Source: Isosphaera pallida ATCC 43644 (GTDB lineage: Bacteria > Planctomycetota > Planctomycetia > Isosphaerales > Isosphaeraceae). From it: a stretch of DNA of 64,000 nt. Positions 20,366 through 29,551 of the stretch are shown one piece after another (position 1 is the first letter of the stretch; each line of letters opens with the position of its first letter). The stretch is taken from contig NC_014962.1 of NCBI RefSeq assembly GCF_000186345.1, positions 992,001 to 1,056,000 of the forward strand, in the 5' to 3' direction. Position numbers and translations under genes: made by a program. The notes beneath the pieces were generated by a model. That model saw only the letters and a list, made by a program, of their open reading frames with translations. It was not told the DNA's origin and did not search any database.

Positions 20366-22159
20366 TTATGAAGAGAGACTCTGACCCGAGCGTGCCAGTT
20401 GATCCTCGACCGCTTGGGTGATCTCCTTCATTTTGAGTGGTTTGACCAGGACCACCAGACGGTCGTTTTCGGGGATGGAACTGCGCAATGGGGCTTGCTT
20501 GGGACCCAAGAGCAGGACGATTCGGGGTTTGCGGCCTAGTTGCTTGGCGAGGTTGCGGAGTTTGCGGAACGACTCGATCGCGCCGGAGCCGAACCCGTCG
20601 GCGTCGAACAAGATGAAGTCGGTGGGATGTTCCCTGTAGCGTTCCATCGCCAGGTCGAGGTCGCTGAAGAGGAAGACACGCAAACCACGCTTGTCGAACG
20701 ATTTGCGGAAGACCTCGCGGACTTCCTCCTGGCGTTCGACGCAGAACAGTTCGGGTTGGACGAAGGCGACAAACTCGCCACCCGCAGATGAGGGATCTTC
20801 TTCGTGAGTCGGACCATCTTGATCATCGTCGTCGTCGAAAAGGGATGGTCCCTGATCCATCCCAGGTTCGTCTTGGAGGGCGGACTGGTCCTCGATGTCG
20901 AACGAGCCGGTTGAACCTGCGTCGGAGTGGGACGGTTCGGTGGTGGAGGAGCGGAGGAACATCGGGGGGGCCGATGTCAGCCCACCGGGTTGGGGTTGCA
21001 ATTCGGGTTCGGGATCGGATGGGATGTTGGAGCCGGGGGGAAGGAAGATTTGGTCGGGTCTGAGGGTGTCGAAGTCGAAGTCTTCGAAGTCGCCACCGGT
21101 CCTGGAGGGCTTGGAGGTTCGGGTTTCAACCGGAGCCGTGCCGCCGATTCGAGCAGCAAAAGCTTCCAGATCGGCCAGGACTTCGGCCATGCTCTGGTAG
21201 CGTTGTTTGAGATCGACCTTCATCATTTTTTCGATGATGGCGGCGAGTTCGGGAGGGGGGGCGTGGCGATGTTCGCTGATCGGCGTGATCGCCCCGAAAC
21301 TGCGCTTCATCATTTTACGGATGGGGTCGTCGCTTTCCACCTCGCTCATCGGTGCTTGGCCGGTGAGCATTTGATAATATACGCAGCCGAGAAAGAAGAT
21401 GTCGGAACGGGGGTCGCCTTTGGGGCTGCCGCAGGTTCGTTCTAGGGCGGAGTAATCGACGGTGCGCTGGCTGTGGGTCCGCTCAACCTTCTTTTCGTCC
21501 TCGATTTCCGCCAGGCCGAAATCCACAAGTTTGGCCTGACGGTTGGTGGAGATCAGGATGTTGGTGGCTTTGAGGTCGCGGTGGGTGACTCCTTGCTCCA
21601 GCGAGTATTTCAAGCCTTGGGCCAGCCCAATCATCATCGGCAGAGCTTCTTGGTAGGGCAGTCGGACGCGCCGACGGAGGAACTCGCGAAGATTAGCCCC
21701 CTCGACGAATTCCATCGTCATATAGTGGCGACCCTGTTCTTCGCCGTAGTCGTAAACCTGAACAATGTTGGGATGGATCAGTTTGAGGCCGGCTTCTGCC
21801 TCTTTGCGGAACCGTTCGATTGCCCCGCGGTCGGCCACGAACCGTTGCCGCAACACCTTGATGGCGATCGGTTGGTTGCCGGGTTGCCGAACACCGCGGT
21901 AGACCCGCGCGAAAGTCCCTTCGGCGATGTGGAACAGAACCCGGTGGCCACCATAAAAGAAGCCCTGCGAGTCTCCTTTGCGGAGACGATCGAGTTGCCA
22001 ACTGGTCAGCAGGTTGCGGCGTGAGAGCAGACTTTCGACCGACTTGAGCGATCCATCGGGGGCATCGACCAAAACGGCGTTGGCCTGGCTTTGAGTGATG
22101 AGTCCCAGACGAACGGCGTTATCCAACAGGTCTCTGGCGGTGAGGTCGGTGTCGGGCAT
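20366..22159 (-). CDS. Ser/Thr protein kinase with C-terminal receiver-like domain
   Basis: The protein has 597 residues. The N-terminal ~65 residues (a helical segment ending SWQLDRLRKG) are the extension seen before many planctomycete kinases. The kinase domain spans about 70-340: degenerate glycine loop IAEGTFARVY, ATP lysine K101, catalytic HRDLKATN with D195 and N200, and DFG at 213-215, so it should be active. An acidic, Pro/Ser/Asp-rich linker (about 345-460) precedes a CheY-like fold: strand FILFDADG with D519 at the phospho-acceptor position and VLVKPLK with K573 in the conserved lysine position. The acidic pocket is incomplete, so phosphorylation of the receiver part is uncertain. 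Cytoplasmic; there is no TM segment. Targets unknown. Confidence 0.92.
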   Translation of the reverse strand: MPDTDLTARDLLDNAVRLGLITQSQANAVLVDAPDGSLKSVESLLSRRNLLTSWQLDRLRKGDSQGFFYGGHRVLFHIAEGTFARVYRGVRQPGNQPIAIKVLRQRFVADRGAIERFRKEAEAGLKLIHPNIVQVYDYGEEQGRHYMTMEFVEGANLREFLRRRVRLPYQEALPMMIGLAQGLKYSLEQGVTHRDLKATNILISTNRQAKLVDFGLAEIEDEKKVERTHSQRTVDYSALERTCGSPKGDPRSDIFFLGCVYYQMLTGQAPMSEVESDDPIRKMMKRSFGAITPISEHRHAPPPELAAIIEKMMKVDLKQRYQSMAEVLADLEAFAARIGGTAPVETRTSKPSRTGGDFEDFDFDTLRPDQIFLPPGSNIPSDPEPELQPQPGGLTSAPPMFLRSSTTEPSHSDAGSTGSFDIEDQSALQDEPGMDQGPSLFDDDDDQDGPTHEEDPSSAGGEFVAFVQPELFCVERQEEVREVFRKSFDKRGLRVFLFSDLDLAMERYREHPTDFILFDADGFGSGAIESFRKLRNLAKQLGRKPRIVLLLGPKQAPLRSSIPENDRLVVLVKPLKMKEITQAVEDQLARSGQSLSS

Positions 22160-22789
22160 GGCGCGGGCCTCCGACGAATTCTTGAGGTCGGGCGTTGTGC
22201 GGTGGATGGACGTCCGGGCTGGGCTGGTCTGGCCTGGTCTGAGAAGGGGAGGGCCAGGCGTGGACGGGCCGGAGCGATGCGAAGCGAGGCGATGCGATCG
22301 AAGCGTGATGGAGCATGAGCCGACGCCGCGAATGGTGCGGCGAGGTCAATTGAGGTGGGATTGAAGGGAAACGGCTGGCGAATTGGGGCTGCGGATCGGC
22401 TAGGGTAAGGCTGGCGGAGGCGATGGTGTTCGTGTTCATAAGAACGACGACGCCGGAACGGCCCAAACTTGACCATTCCGGCGTCGGACGACTCGCGGAC
22501 GAACAGAGACCAAACCGGGTTCGGACTCGAACAACGTCGGCAGGCCGGGTGGTCAGCGCCGGGGGGGCGGTCAAACCGCCTGACTGGAACAACGGGCTGT
22601 TCGGGAGACGCCGAACCCCAACGGCGTGACGATCCAAGCCCATCGAGGTCGGCGTTGGGAGAAAACGAGAACTGGCGGTGGGACGCTACGCCGCCAGTCC
22701 TCTTCGAGGCGAGAATTTGACACGTCGAAAAAGCGTCGGGAAAGGGTCCCGCACGCGAATTGGGGGGCGGAGAATGGGGATGGAGGCGA
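22160..22789. other. long leader between the RRM and kinase genes
   Basis: This 630-bp stretch has no convincing gene. It contains an 11-bp perfect stem hairpin at 22448-22486, a smaller GTTCGG/CCGAAC hairpin near 22600, and purine-rich low-complexity sequence (22240-22320). It could be the kinase 5' leader plus the RRM gene 3' region. Confidence 0.55.
22448..22486. promoter_or_regulatory. 11-bp perfect hairpin
   Basis: CGACGCCGGAA and TTCCGGCGTCG are exact reverse complements separated by 17 nt. It is about 290 nt upstream of the kinase start and 300 nt downstream of the RRM gene. No T-run. It may be a transcript-end or leader structure. Confidence 0.45.
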
Positions 22790-22803
22790 TCAATAACGAT
22801 CGC
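22786..22803 (-). terminator. hairpin spanning the RRM gene stop codon
   Basis: GCGATC and GATCGC flank a 6-nt loop containing the last tyrosine codon and part of the stop. It could stabilise the 3' end; no T-run follows. Confidence 0.3.
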
Positions 22804-23179
22804 GACCGCCGCCGTAGCCGCCACCGCCGCCGTAGCCACCACCACCGCCGCCGCCGTAGCCACCACCGCGGCCGCCGCCGTAGCCACCGCGGCCGCCACC
22901 GCCGCCGTAGCCGCCGCCACCGCCGGAGCGGGGTTCGCGTGGACGGGCTTCGTTGACGGTCAGGTTGCGCCCCCGGTAGTCTTGACCATGAAGCGCGTTG
23001 ATGGCCTCATCCGCGCCGCTGCTCATCTCGATGAAGCCGAACCCGCGCGAGCGATTGGTTTCACGGTCGATGATGATCTGAGCCGAGACGACTTCACCGT
23101 ACTCGCTGAACAGATCGATGAGATTGTCCTCGGTCGTGTCGAAGGTCAGATTACCGACGTAAAGCTTCTTATTGGACAC
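22790..23179 (-). CDS. glycine-rich RRM RNA-binding protein
   Basis: This small cytoplasmic single-stranded-RNA binder resembles cyanobacterial Rbp and plant glycine-rich RNA-binding proteins. From a GTG at 23179, 129 residues. AAGGAT about 9 nt upstream, and the family's standard N-terminus (SNKKLYVGNL), favour this start; no ATG lies nearby. One RRM (residues 2-80) has RNP2 LYVGNL and RNP1 RGFGFIEM with the RNA-stacking aromatics. The remaining ~45 residues are a Gly-Tyr-Arg tail with GGGGYGG-type repeats. An extended -10 box about 100 nt upstream suggests a long leader, common for cold-shock-type genes (inference). Confidence 0.93.
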   Translation of the reverse strand: MSNKKLYVGNLTFDTTEDNLIDLFSEYGEVVSAQIIIDRETNRSRGFGFIEMSSGADEAINALHGQDYRGRNLTVNEARPREPRSGGGGGYGGGGGRGGYGGGRGGGYGGGGGGGYGGGGGYGGGRDRY

Positions 23180-23279
23180 TGGAACGATCCTTGCCTTGCA
23201 CCTCCGAGACCGACTGCTTCCGGCGAGACAGCGACCAGACACCGCTTCAAACACCCCGCACAGAGCGGTCATCCCTCCG

Positions 23280-23288
23280 ACTATAACA
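23280..23288 (-). promoter_or_regulatory. extended -10 element for the RRM gene
   Basis: The minus strand reads TGTTATAGT, a TGn extension plus a 5/6 -10 box, about 100 nt upstream of the GTG start. No good -35 box is present, as is usual for extended -10 promoters. Confidence 0.4.
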
Positions 23289-23416
23289 GTAGCGGATGGA
23301 ACCCGTTTTGGGAATCGAAAAATCTCAAGAATTTCTTTCCCTCCACGCCGCCCGCGTTGGATTCAGAGCGCGGCTCGTAGGTCGAGCGATTCGGGCGGAA
23401 GTGGTACTCCAGTGAT

Positions 23417-23440
23417 CCTCAAAAACTTTAACGTTTGAGG
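23417..23440 (-). terminator. hairpin at the end of the glycosyltransferase gene
   Basis: CCTCAAA and TTTGAGG form a 7-bp stem with a 10-nt loop containing the TAA stop codon of the minus-strand gene. It lies between that gene and the RRM promoter, which fits a transcript end. Confidence 0.35.
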
Positions 23441-24657
23441 GTTGGGTTGCGGTGGGGCGTCCAGGTTCGCCAACCGGCGAGATCATTGACCGCGAGGCTG
23501 GCGAGCAGAGCCAGGACGGGTGTGAGCGGAGCCCGCATTCGCAAGTCGGTCCAGTAGACCAGATGAACCAGGCTAAGACCCACGAGCCAGGCGATCGCCA
23601 CCCGACCGGGCCAGCGTCGGACGGTGGGTCGAGTCAATCCGAGGGCGGCCAGCGTCAACAGGGGCAGACTCCAGCAGGCGGTCGCCAGGACCACCGCTCG
23701 GGGGAAGACCTGGGACGAGGGAGCGAACGCCCAGAAGCGGCCCCAGCGCGCTAGTGAAGCGCGGACGAACTCTCTGGGATGCTCAGCGATGAATCTCAGG
23801 GTTCGGGCGGTCAGTTCGGCGTCGGCTTCCGGTTCACTTAAACCCTGCAACGACGTGTTGATCTCGCGGAACCAGGCAGCCTGGTTAGGACCGCTCCAGA
23901 CTGCGCCGGCGGGACCATTGAGAACCTCAGCGTAGTACACCGGGTTATTGGCCAAGGCCAGGGTGTAACCGCCATGCGTTGTGGTGAGGATGAAGCCGCC
24001 GACCGCCAAGTGGTTGCGAATCGCCCAGGGACTCAACGTCCCCACCAGACCTAGTAGGATCAAAGCAGCCGCCTTGCGGCTCCCCGGCGCGGCGGTGGGG
24101 AAGGCCCGAGCGACGACGATCAACAGACCGCACGGCAAGAGGCTGGGGCGACAAAGCGCCGCCAGCCCCAGCACCATCCCCAACCCCAGCGATCGAGCCG
24201 GGCGTTCGGCGAGAGCGGCCAGCCACGTTCCCAACGCCACGAGCAACGCCGCGAGAGTTTCGGTCATGGTGAGCGGCGCTTGGGCGACGAGAACCGGATC
24301 CAGCGCCACGATGAGACCAGCTCCCAGCGAAGCGCGAGGCCCTAGTCCCCAGCGTCGGGCGGTTTCCAAGATGAGAACTGCAGTGATGGCTCCCATCAGC
24401 GCATGTAAAGGCCAAACCCAACGCGGTTCGTCGGGAGCGAGGGCGACTAGGGGAACGAGCGTCAGAGGGTAGAGCGGGGGACGATAGGCGGTGGGCCGAT
24501 CGTTCCAAACGAATCCCCGTCCTTCGGCCAACGCCAGGGCCAGAGTGCGGTAGCCGTCGGGGTCGGGGGCGGGATCGTCGGCGTTCCAGCGGGATACCGC
24601 CAACGCCAGACGGGTCAGGATTGCCAAAAGCGCCACCAGCCAACGGGATCGATTCAT
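23428..24657 (-). CDS. GT-C fold integral-membrane glycosyltransferase (PMT/ArnT-like)
   Basis: The protein has 409 residues from the ATG at 24657, which has GGAGG about 10 nt upstream. It is very hydrophobic with about ten TM segments. The first extracytoplasmic loop carries the acidic signature D-P-A-P-D-P-D-G-Y (residues ~25-35), like the catalytic DxD-type loop of dolichyl/polyprenyl-phosphate sugar-dependent GT-C enzymes. RPPLYPL and the sequence around RNHLAVGG also fit this class. It probably transfers a sugar from a polyprenyl-phosphate carrier to a lipid or protein at the outer face of the inner membrane. Acceptor and donor are unknown; it is not part of a visible polysaccharide cluster. 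Confidence 0.82.
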   Translation of the reverse strand: MNRSRWLVALLAILTRLALAVSRWNADDPAPDPDGYRTLALALAEGRGFVWNDRPTAYRPPLYPLTLVPLVALAPDEPRWVWPLHALMGAITAVLILETARRWGLGPRASLGAGLIVALDPVLVAQAPLTMTETLAALLVALGTWLAALAERPARSLGLGMVLGLAALCRPSLLPCGLLIVVARAFPTAAPGSRKAAALILLGLVGTLSPWAIRNHLAVGGFILTTTHGGYTLALANNPVYYAEVLNGPAGAVWSGPNQAAWFREINTSLQGLSEPEADAELTARTLRFIAEHPREFVRASLARWGRFWAFAPSSQVFPRAVVLATACWSLPLLTLAALGLTRPTVRRWPGRVAIAWLVGLSLVHLVYWTDLRMRAPLTPVLALLASLAVNDLAGWRTWTPHRNPTLKR

Positions 24658-24853
24658 CACCGGGGTTGCCTCCGCGGCCTTCTCCCCGATGAACCGCCAC
24701 GCTCCGACTCGCTTTCGCCTCAACTCGTTCCTTAGCCGCATCCGTTGGGCTTGGCTGCGCCTGAGTGGCCTGGCCCCAGCGTGTGGAGACGGATTCGGTT
24801 GGGGAGAGGATCAAATGCGTTCATATCGTAAACAAAGGCCGGAACGGGTTGCT

Positions 24854-27800
24854 TCAGGGCGAGGGAGTCTTGGGTGATGGAGCCGACGCGCTCCCCGTCG
24901 TCGAGGCGGGCGCGACCGAGGGATCGGCGGCGGGGGCAACGGCGGCGGGGGTGGGGTTAGAGGAAGGAGACGGTGCTTGGGTCGTGGCCAACGCGGCGGC
25001 CTCGGCCGCTCCCATCAGGCTTCGGAAATCCGCGCGCTCCCGCAGCGAATCGAACGAGGCGGTCTTCAGCGCCGCGAGCCGTGCAGGATCGGCGTAGTAT
25101 CCGGCTTGTTGGGCGCGGGTCAAGAGTTCGACAGCGCGGGTCTCGCGTTCGTTGACCAGGCGTCGGCGCTCGGTTTCGGAGAGTGAGCCATCGCGGCGGA
25201 GGGTCTGCGACGCCTCGCAAAGCGCCCAAGCGGCGTGGTGCAGTTCGTCACCCGTGCGTTCGCCGGGACGTTTGAGGGCTGCTTCCACCAAGTTGGCGGC
25301 CCCGGCGTGGTCTCCCATGCGAGCCAGGGTGAGGGCCTTGAGGACTTCAAGTTGAACGGTGTGCCGACCGTCGTCCCGAGCCAGTGCTTGGTTCCAAACG
25401 GTGGCGGCTTCAGCGTGGCGGTCCAAGTCGCTCAAGGCCAGCGCCTTCCCCCAGAGGGCGCGGGTTAGTTCCACTGCGGCGAGTGGTTGAGAATCGCGTT
25501 GGCTCAGCACGTTGTTTAGGGTAGCGATCGCGTCATCGTAGAAGGTGAGAGCGTGGTTGGCCTGGTTCTTAGCGTGATAGATGCCGCCCACGTTGCGCTG
25601 GGTGCGTCCCAGTTCCACGGCGTAGTCGAGACGTTTGGGGAATTGTTCGACCAGTTGGCTTTGCAATTCCAACGCTCGGGTCAGGAACCGAACCGCCTCT
25701 CGGTTCTGATTGGAGCGGCTCCGGAGTCCGCCCAACTGGTTGCAGACGGCCGCGAGTACGATGCGGGGCGCGACAGCCTCGGGACGAGCTTGGGTCAAGG
25801 CGTCGAGCCGATCGTGGGCGGCGAGGGCGGCCTCCTCGGCGCGGGCGATCTTGCCTTGAGCTTCCAGGCAGAGTGACAGATGCCATTCGGCCCTAGCCAA
25901 ATCGATCACCAGCGTGGGATTGAGGAGAAGGGCGTTGGGGGAGGCGTCGGCCAGAGCGCGCAGGGTCTGGATTGCCTGCTGAGCCAGCGGCTCGGCTTCG
26001 ACCGGCTTGCCTGCATCGAAGTAGAGACGGGCCAGGTCGGAGCGGGTAGCGGCCAGCGCCTGGCGAGCCTCGGTGTCGTCGGAGCGGGTCTTGACCAACC
26101 GGATCAGGTTGGCCATAGCTTGGCGACGACAGCGTTCCGAATCAGCGGCCCGTTCCCGTTCGGCCAGCTGTTCCGCCCACTGGTTGAGGGTGGCTGAGAG
26201 GTCGAGCAGGCGGGCGCGTTGGACGGCGTCGAGGTGGCCAGGCAAGGGGTCCAACGAGTCACTCTGGGTGGCGAGGTCTCCCAGTTGACGAGTGCGTGCC
26301 CCGACCGCTTGAGTGAGCAGAGCCTCGGCCTCGTCGTGTCGGCCATACAGGCGGGCGATTCGGGCCAAGCGGACCAAAAACGCTGGGCCGTCGAACGCCA
26401 CCAGGTCGGCGGCCTCCTCGGGGTCGTTCGCTGCGGAGTGGCCGCTATTGCCAGGACGAACGGCTAGGTCGGCCCGCCGCCGATCACCCACAGCGCGTTG
26501 GTAGGCAGCGCGTGCCTCGTCCGGTTCGCCACGGTCCCAGGCGAGGTCGCCCAAAGAGGCCCGGGCCCGCGCCAACGATCCCGCGACGAGCGCGCTGGTC
26601 GCCGCTTGAGCTTCTGTGGCGTCGCCCGTGTCACTGGCGATGGGTTCCAACAGAGCGACGGCTCGTTTGAGATCGATCTCGGCGGCTTCGTCTTTGTGCA
26701 AGCTCCGGTAAGAGGCGGCTCGATCTATGAAGGCCCGGCTCAACTCTAAACACGCCTCGGTGGAGGGCGATTCCCCGGTCGTCAGAGGCTCTAGCGTTTC
26801 GATCGCCTTGGTGAATTCGGCGAGGGCTTCGTCGTGACGACCCGCCTTGCGATAGGCTCGTCCTGTCGGCAACACCGCTCGCGCGAGGGTCAGACGATCA
26901 TCGACGCGACCAGCCGCTTCGACCACCGGGTTGGTTTGGGATGCGATCGGCACCGGCAAGAAATCCCGAGCGGCCTCCCCACGGCCAGATTCCACCAATA
27001 AGGCACCGAGGGCTTGGTGAAGCGGTTGAAGACGCTCGGTGTCGTTGGTCATCAGCGCGAGATCTCGGCAAAGACGCTCGGCGGTGGCCAAGGCCCGGTC
27101 GGCGGTCTCGATGTCGCCCAGGTTCCGCAGGGCCCGGGTTCGTTCCAGTTCCACGATTGCGTGTTGCTCAAGGGGTTCCCAAGCCTCGGGATGAGCGTGG
27201 GCGGCCGTCGCCCAGAGGTTGGCAGCCTTCTCCAACGCCTTGAGTCCGGTTTCCACATCATCGCGCCGCAGTGCGGTTCGGGCCAATCCGCGTTGCGCGT
27301 CGGCCAAGGGACCAAGGTCCTCCAAGGCGGGCGGCGTGGTGGCAACCTCCAGACCTCGAGAGAGCCAATCGACCGCCTGCCGATAACGCTCGAATGCGTC
27401 TTGATCGCGTCGTTGCGTCTCGTCAAGGATCGCCAACCGTAACTGGGCGCGACCAGCGCGGCGGGCGGCCCCAGGGTCGTGTTCCACCAGAGGGAGGGCG
27501 TCGTCTAGGATTGACTGATAATATTGGCGGGTCAACGACTGAAATCGCTCGCGAATGGATTGGAACGCGGGATCATTTCCATGAGGATCACGCTGGAACG
27601 CGATCAGCAGGTCGTCCAGGGTTCGTTGGGCTTCGGCGAGGTCGCGTTTTAGCTGGCGTGGGTCGCGTGTTTCGGGGTCGAGGTTGACGGCTGCGGAAGA
27701 CGATCCCGCAGTCAACCGGCCCGCGATCCAGCCCCCTGCCAGAGCCAACAAGGCCGCGAGGACGACTTGCACCCGCGGCGACGCTGAGGCGTACCGTTGG

Positions 27801-29551
27801 ATTGCCCAACGACACCCGCTCCACGCGGCTTGGGCGATCAGACGGGCCGCGCGGCTCAGTTGGGTCCCGACATTCATCCAGAGTTGGGTGTGGGGAGAGG
27901 TGAACGGAGACGCGATTGGAGGGGACGCCGTCGGCGAATTCCGGGACGGCGACGCGGTTGAACCAGCCACCGCGCCTGGGGGGCGTGTCGCGTGGGAACG
28001 CGCTTGGGAATGGGCGGTGGCCAGCGGGATGAGCGGGCCGTTGATGGGTTCGGCGTAAGGCAGTGGGATCGCGTCGAGTTCGCGGGCGAAGACTGTGGGA
28101 TGGGCGTGCCGCGAGTCGGCCGCCAACGACAGGGCCTTGAGGCAAAGGCGTTCCCAGGGCAGGGGGACCGAGGGATTTAACTGGCTAGGGGTCGGGAAGT
28201 CGCCTTCGACGATCCGGCGGGCGATATCGGCTCGTCGGCCGGGTTGGCCGTCGTCGGCGTCGGGACCGCCGGGAGGACGCCCGGTTAGAATCACATACAA
28301 GCCGACGCCAAGGCGATACACCTCTGAGGCGGGCGTGGAGGGGAGATCGACCTCCTCAGCCGGATCAAGGGAGCGAAACGCTTCGGGAGGCCAGGCGCGG
28401 CGGTCCTGGGGATTCAGCCCCAACGCCTCGTCGAGCATGGTGGCGACGGAGCCGGTGGCGAGAGCTTCGTGAACCAGGATTCGGTAGTCGGCCAGCAAGC
28501 CGTTGAGCAGCGAATCGCGTTCGCGCGATCCCCGCCGCCCGCCGACCAACCGTGCTAGGCGGGCGCGGAAGTCGCCGCGATCGACGCGGGAATCCTTGGT
28601 TTGGGGAACGTGGGCTGCCTCGGCGGAGTCGGCTCCGTTGGCGAGCATGGCAGCGGTTGAGGAAAAAGTGACCCGAACCGCTTGGTCGTCCTTGTCACTA
28701 GGAGGAGCGTCGTTCCAATCTGACTGGGTTGGGTTAGCGTCGGCCGAGATCACGATCTTGGCTTGACGATAAGAATGAGCGGATGCGTTGTGAATGGCGG
28801 CGTCGGTGCCGGCGTAGCGAGTGGGCTGGGCGACCCGCGCTGTGTTTGGGCGGTCGTCAGGCCGATGAGTTGGGGCTACCTTAGAATGGGGGCCGGGTGG
28901 GGAGGCGGCCAGGGAGTCCTCGGCGACCGCCGGATTGGAGGTGTTCGAGTGGGACGCGGGAGGAGTCGCTTGGAACGCTGCCTCTTGAACCGAGACGGGG
29001 TTGGAGTTCGGGAGCTGGGAGGGGGCCGATTCGTGGATTGCTGCGGCAAGGGTGGTCGAAGGGGTTCGAGTCAAGCCTGAGGACTGGGTTCGAGCTTCGC
29101 GGGTCGGAGCGACGGTCGCGGGCAGATCGCGGTCGAAGAGCCGTCGCAACCGACGCTTCATACCGAAATCGGCGAAGTCGATTTGAGGGGGGGCAGGTCG
29201 GGTTGTCTTGCCAGGTGGGACCACGGGCGCGAGTCTCCGTAGCGCTTCGCCAAGTTCGGCATGGCCTAACGCCTCGATCCTTAGCCTCAACGCGGGCGTG
29301 AGACGGATCGTCGGGCGGCTGGTCGCGGCCGAGGGGGGCGGCTCCAGCAGGATTCGCCACCGGTCGGCCTCGCTGTCCACCGCCGCGCGGTCCGCTGGCG
29401 GCCAGCATTGCGACCCCGGGAACGCCTGGTCTGGGGTCGAGGCCGTCTGATAACGGCTCAACCCGTCGATCAATTCGTCCTCGGTCAGCAACCCTCTTGT
29501 CCAGGCGACGACGCCCCAAACAAGGGTCCGCTCGGCGCGGGTCATCGACAT
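24854..29551 (-). CDS. giant TPR protein with kinase C-lobe remnant and one TM segment
   Basis: The protein has 1565 residues. The N-terminal ~60 residues resemble the kinase-preceding extension of planctomycete kinases (LTEDELIDGLSRYQ). Residues ~65-330 are low-complexity and Pro/Ser/Ala-rich. Residues ~330-505 match only the lower lobe of a Ser/Thr kinase: PEAFRSLDPAEE, SEVYRLGVGLYVILTGRPPGG (kinase subdomain IX-like) and a subdomain XI-like helix. The glycine loop, ATP lysine, HRD and DFG are absent, so it cannot be an active kinase. A TM segment (about 600-620, VVLAALLALAGGWIAG) precedes about 850 residues of TPR-like repeats on the other side of the membrane, and an Ala/Pro/Ser tail. It is likely a scaffold; partners are unknown. 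Confidence 0.85.
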   Translation of the reverse strand: MSMTRAERTLVWGVVAWTRGLLTEDELIDGLSRYQTASTPDQAFPGSQCWPPADRAAVDSEADRWRILLEPPPSAATSRPTIRLTPALRLRIEALGHAELGEALRRLAPVVPPGKTTRPAPPQIDFADFGMKRRLRRLFDRDLPATVAPTREARTQSSGLTRTPSTTLAAAIHESAPSQLPNSNPVSVQEAAFQATPPASHSNTSNPAVAEDSLAASPPGPHSKVAPTHRPDDRPNTARVAQPTRYAGTDAAIHNASAHSYRQAKIVISADANPTQSDWNDAPPSDKDDQAVRVTFSSTAAMLANGADSAEAAHVPQTKDSRVDRGDFRARLARLVGGRRGSRERDSLLNGLLADYRILVHEALATGSVATMLDEALGLNPQDRRAWPPEAFRSLDPAEEVDLPSTPASEVYRLGVGLYVILTGRPPGGPDADDGQPGRRADIARRIVEGDFPTPSQLNPSVPLPWERLCLKALSLAADSRHAHPTVFARELDAIPLPYAEPINGPLIPLATAHSQARSHATRPPGAVAGSTASPSRNSPTASPPIASPFTSPHTQLWMNVGTQLSRAARLIAQAAWSGCRWAIQRYASASPRVQVVLAALLALAGGWIAGRLTAGSSSAAVNLDPETRDPRQLKRDLAEAQRTLDDLLIAFQRDPHGNDPAFQSIRERFQSLTRQYYQSILDDALPLVEHDPGAARRAGRAQLRLAILDETQRRDQDAFERYRQAVDWLSRGLEVATTPPALEDLGPLADAQRGLARTALRRDDVETGLKALEKAANLWATAAHAHPEAWEPLEQHAIVELERTRALRNLGDIETADRALATAERLCRDLALMTNDTERLQPLHQALGALLVESGRGEAARDFLPVPIASQTNPVVEAAGRVDDRLTLARAVLPTGRAYRKAGRHDEALAEFTKAIETLEPLTTGESPSTEACLELSRAFIDRAASYRSLHKDEAAEIDLKRAVALLEPIASDTGDATEAQAATSALVAGSLARARASLGDLAWDRGEPDEARAAYQRAVGDRRRADLAVRPGNSGHSAANDPEEAADLVAFDGPAFLVRLARIARLYGRHDEAEALLTQAVGARTRQLGDLATQSDSLDPLPGHLDAVQRARLLDLSATLNQWAEQLAERERAADSERCRRQAMANLIRLVKTRSDDTEARQALAATRSDLARLYFDAGKPVEAEPLAQQAIQTLRALADASPNALLLNPTLVIDLARAEWHLSLCLEAQGKIARAEEAALAAHDRLDALTQARPEAVAPRIVLAAVCNQLGGLRSRSNQNREAVRFLTRALELQSQLVEQFPKRLDYAVELGRTQRNVGGIYHAKNQANHALTFYDDAIATLNNVLSQRDSQPLAAVELTRALWGKALALSDLDRHAEAATVWNQALARDDGRHTVQLEVLKALTLARMGDHAGAANLVEAALKRPGERTGDELHHAAWALCEASQTLRRDGSLSETERRRLVNERETRAVELLTRAQQAGYYADPARLAALKTASFDSLRERADFRSLMGAAEAAALATTQAPSPSSNPTPAAVAPAADPSVAPASTTGSASAPSPKTPSP

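Noticed and set aside
22800-22925. Repetitive gccgcc/ccaccg sequence resembling a repeat array
   Set aside because: It encodes the glycine-rich tail of the RRM protein, so it is coding low complexity and not a CRISPR or satellite.
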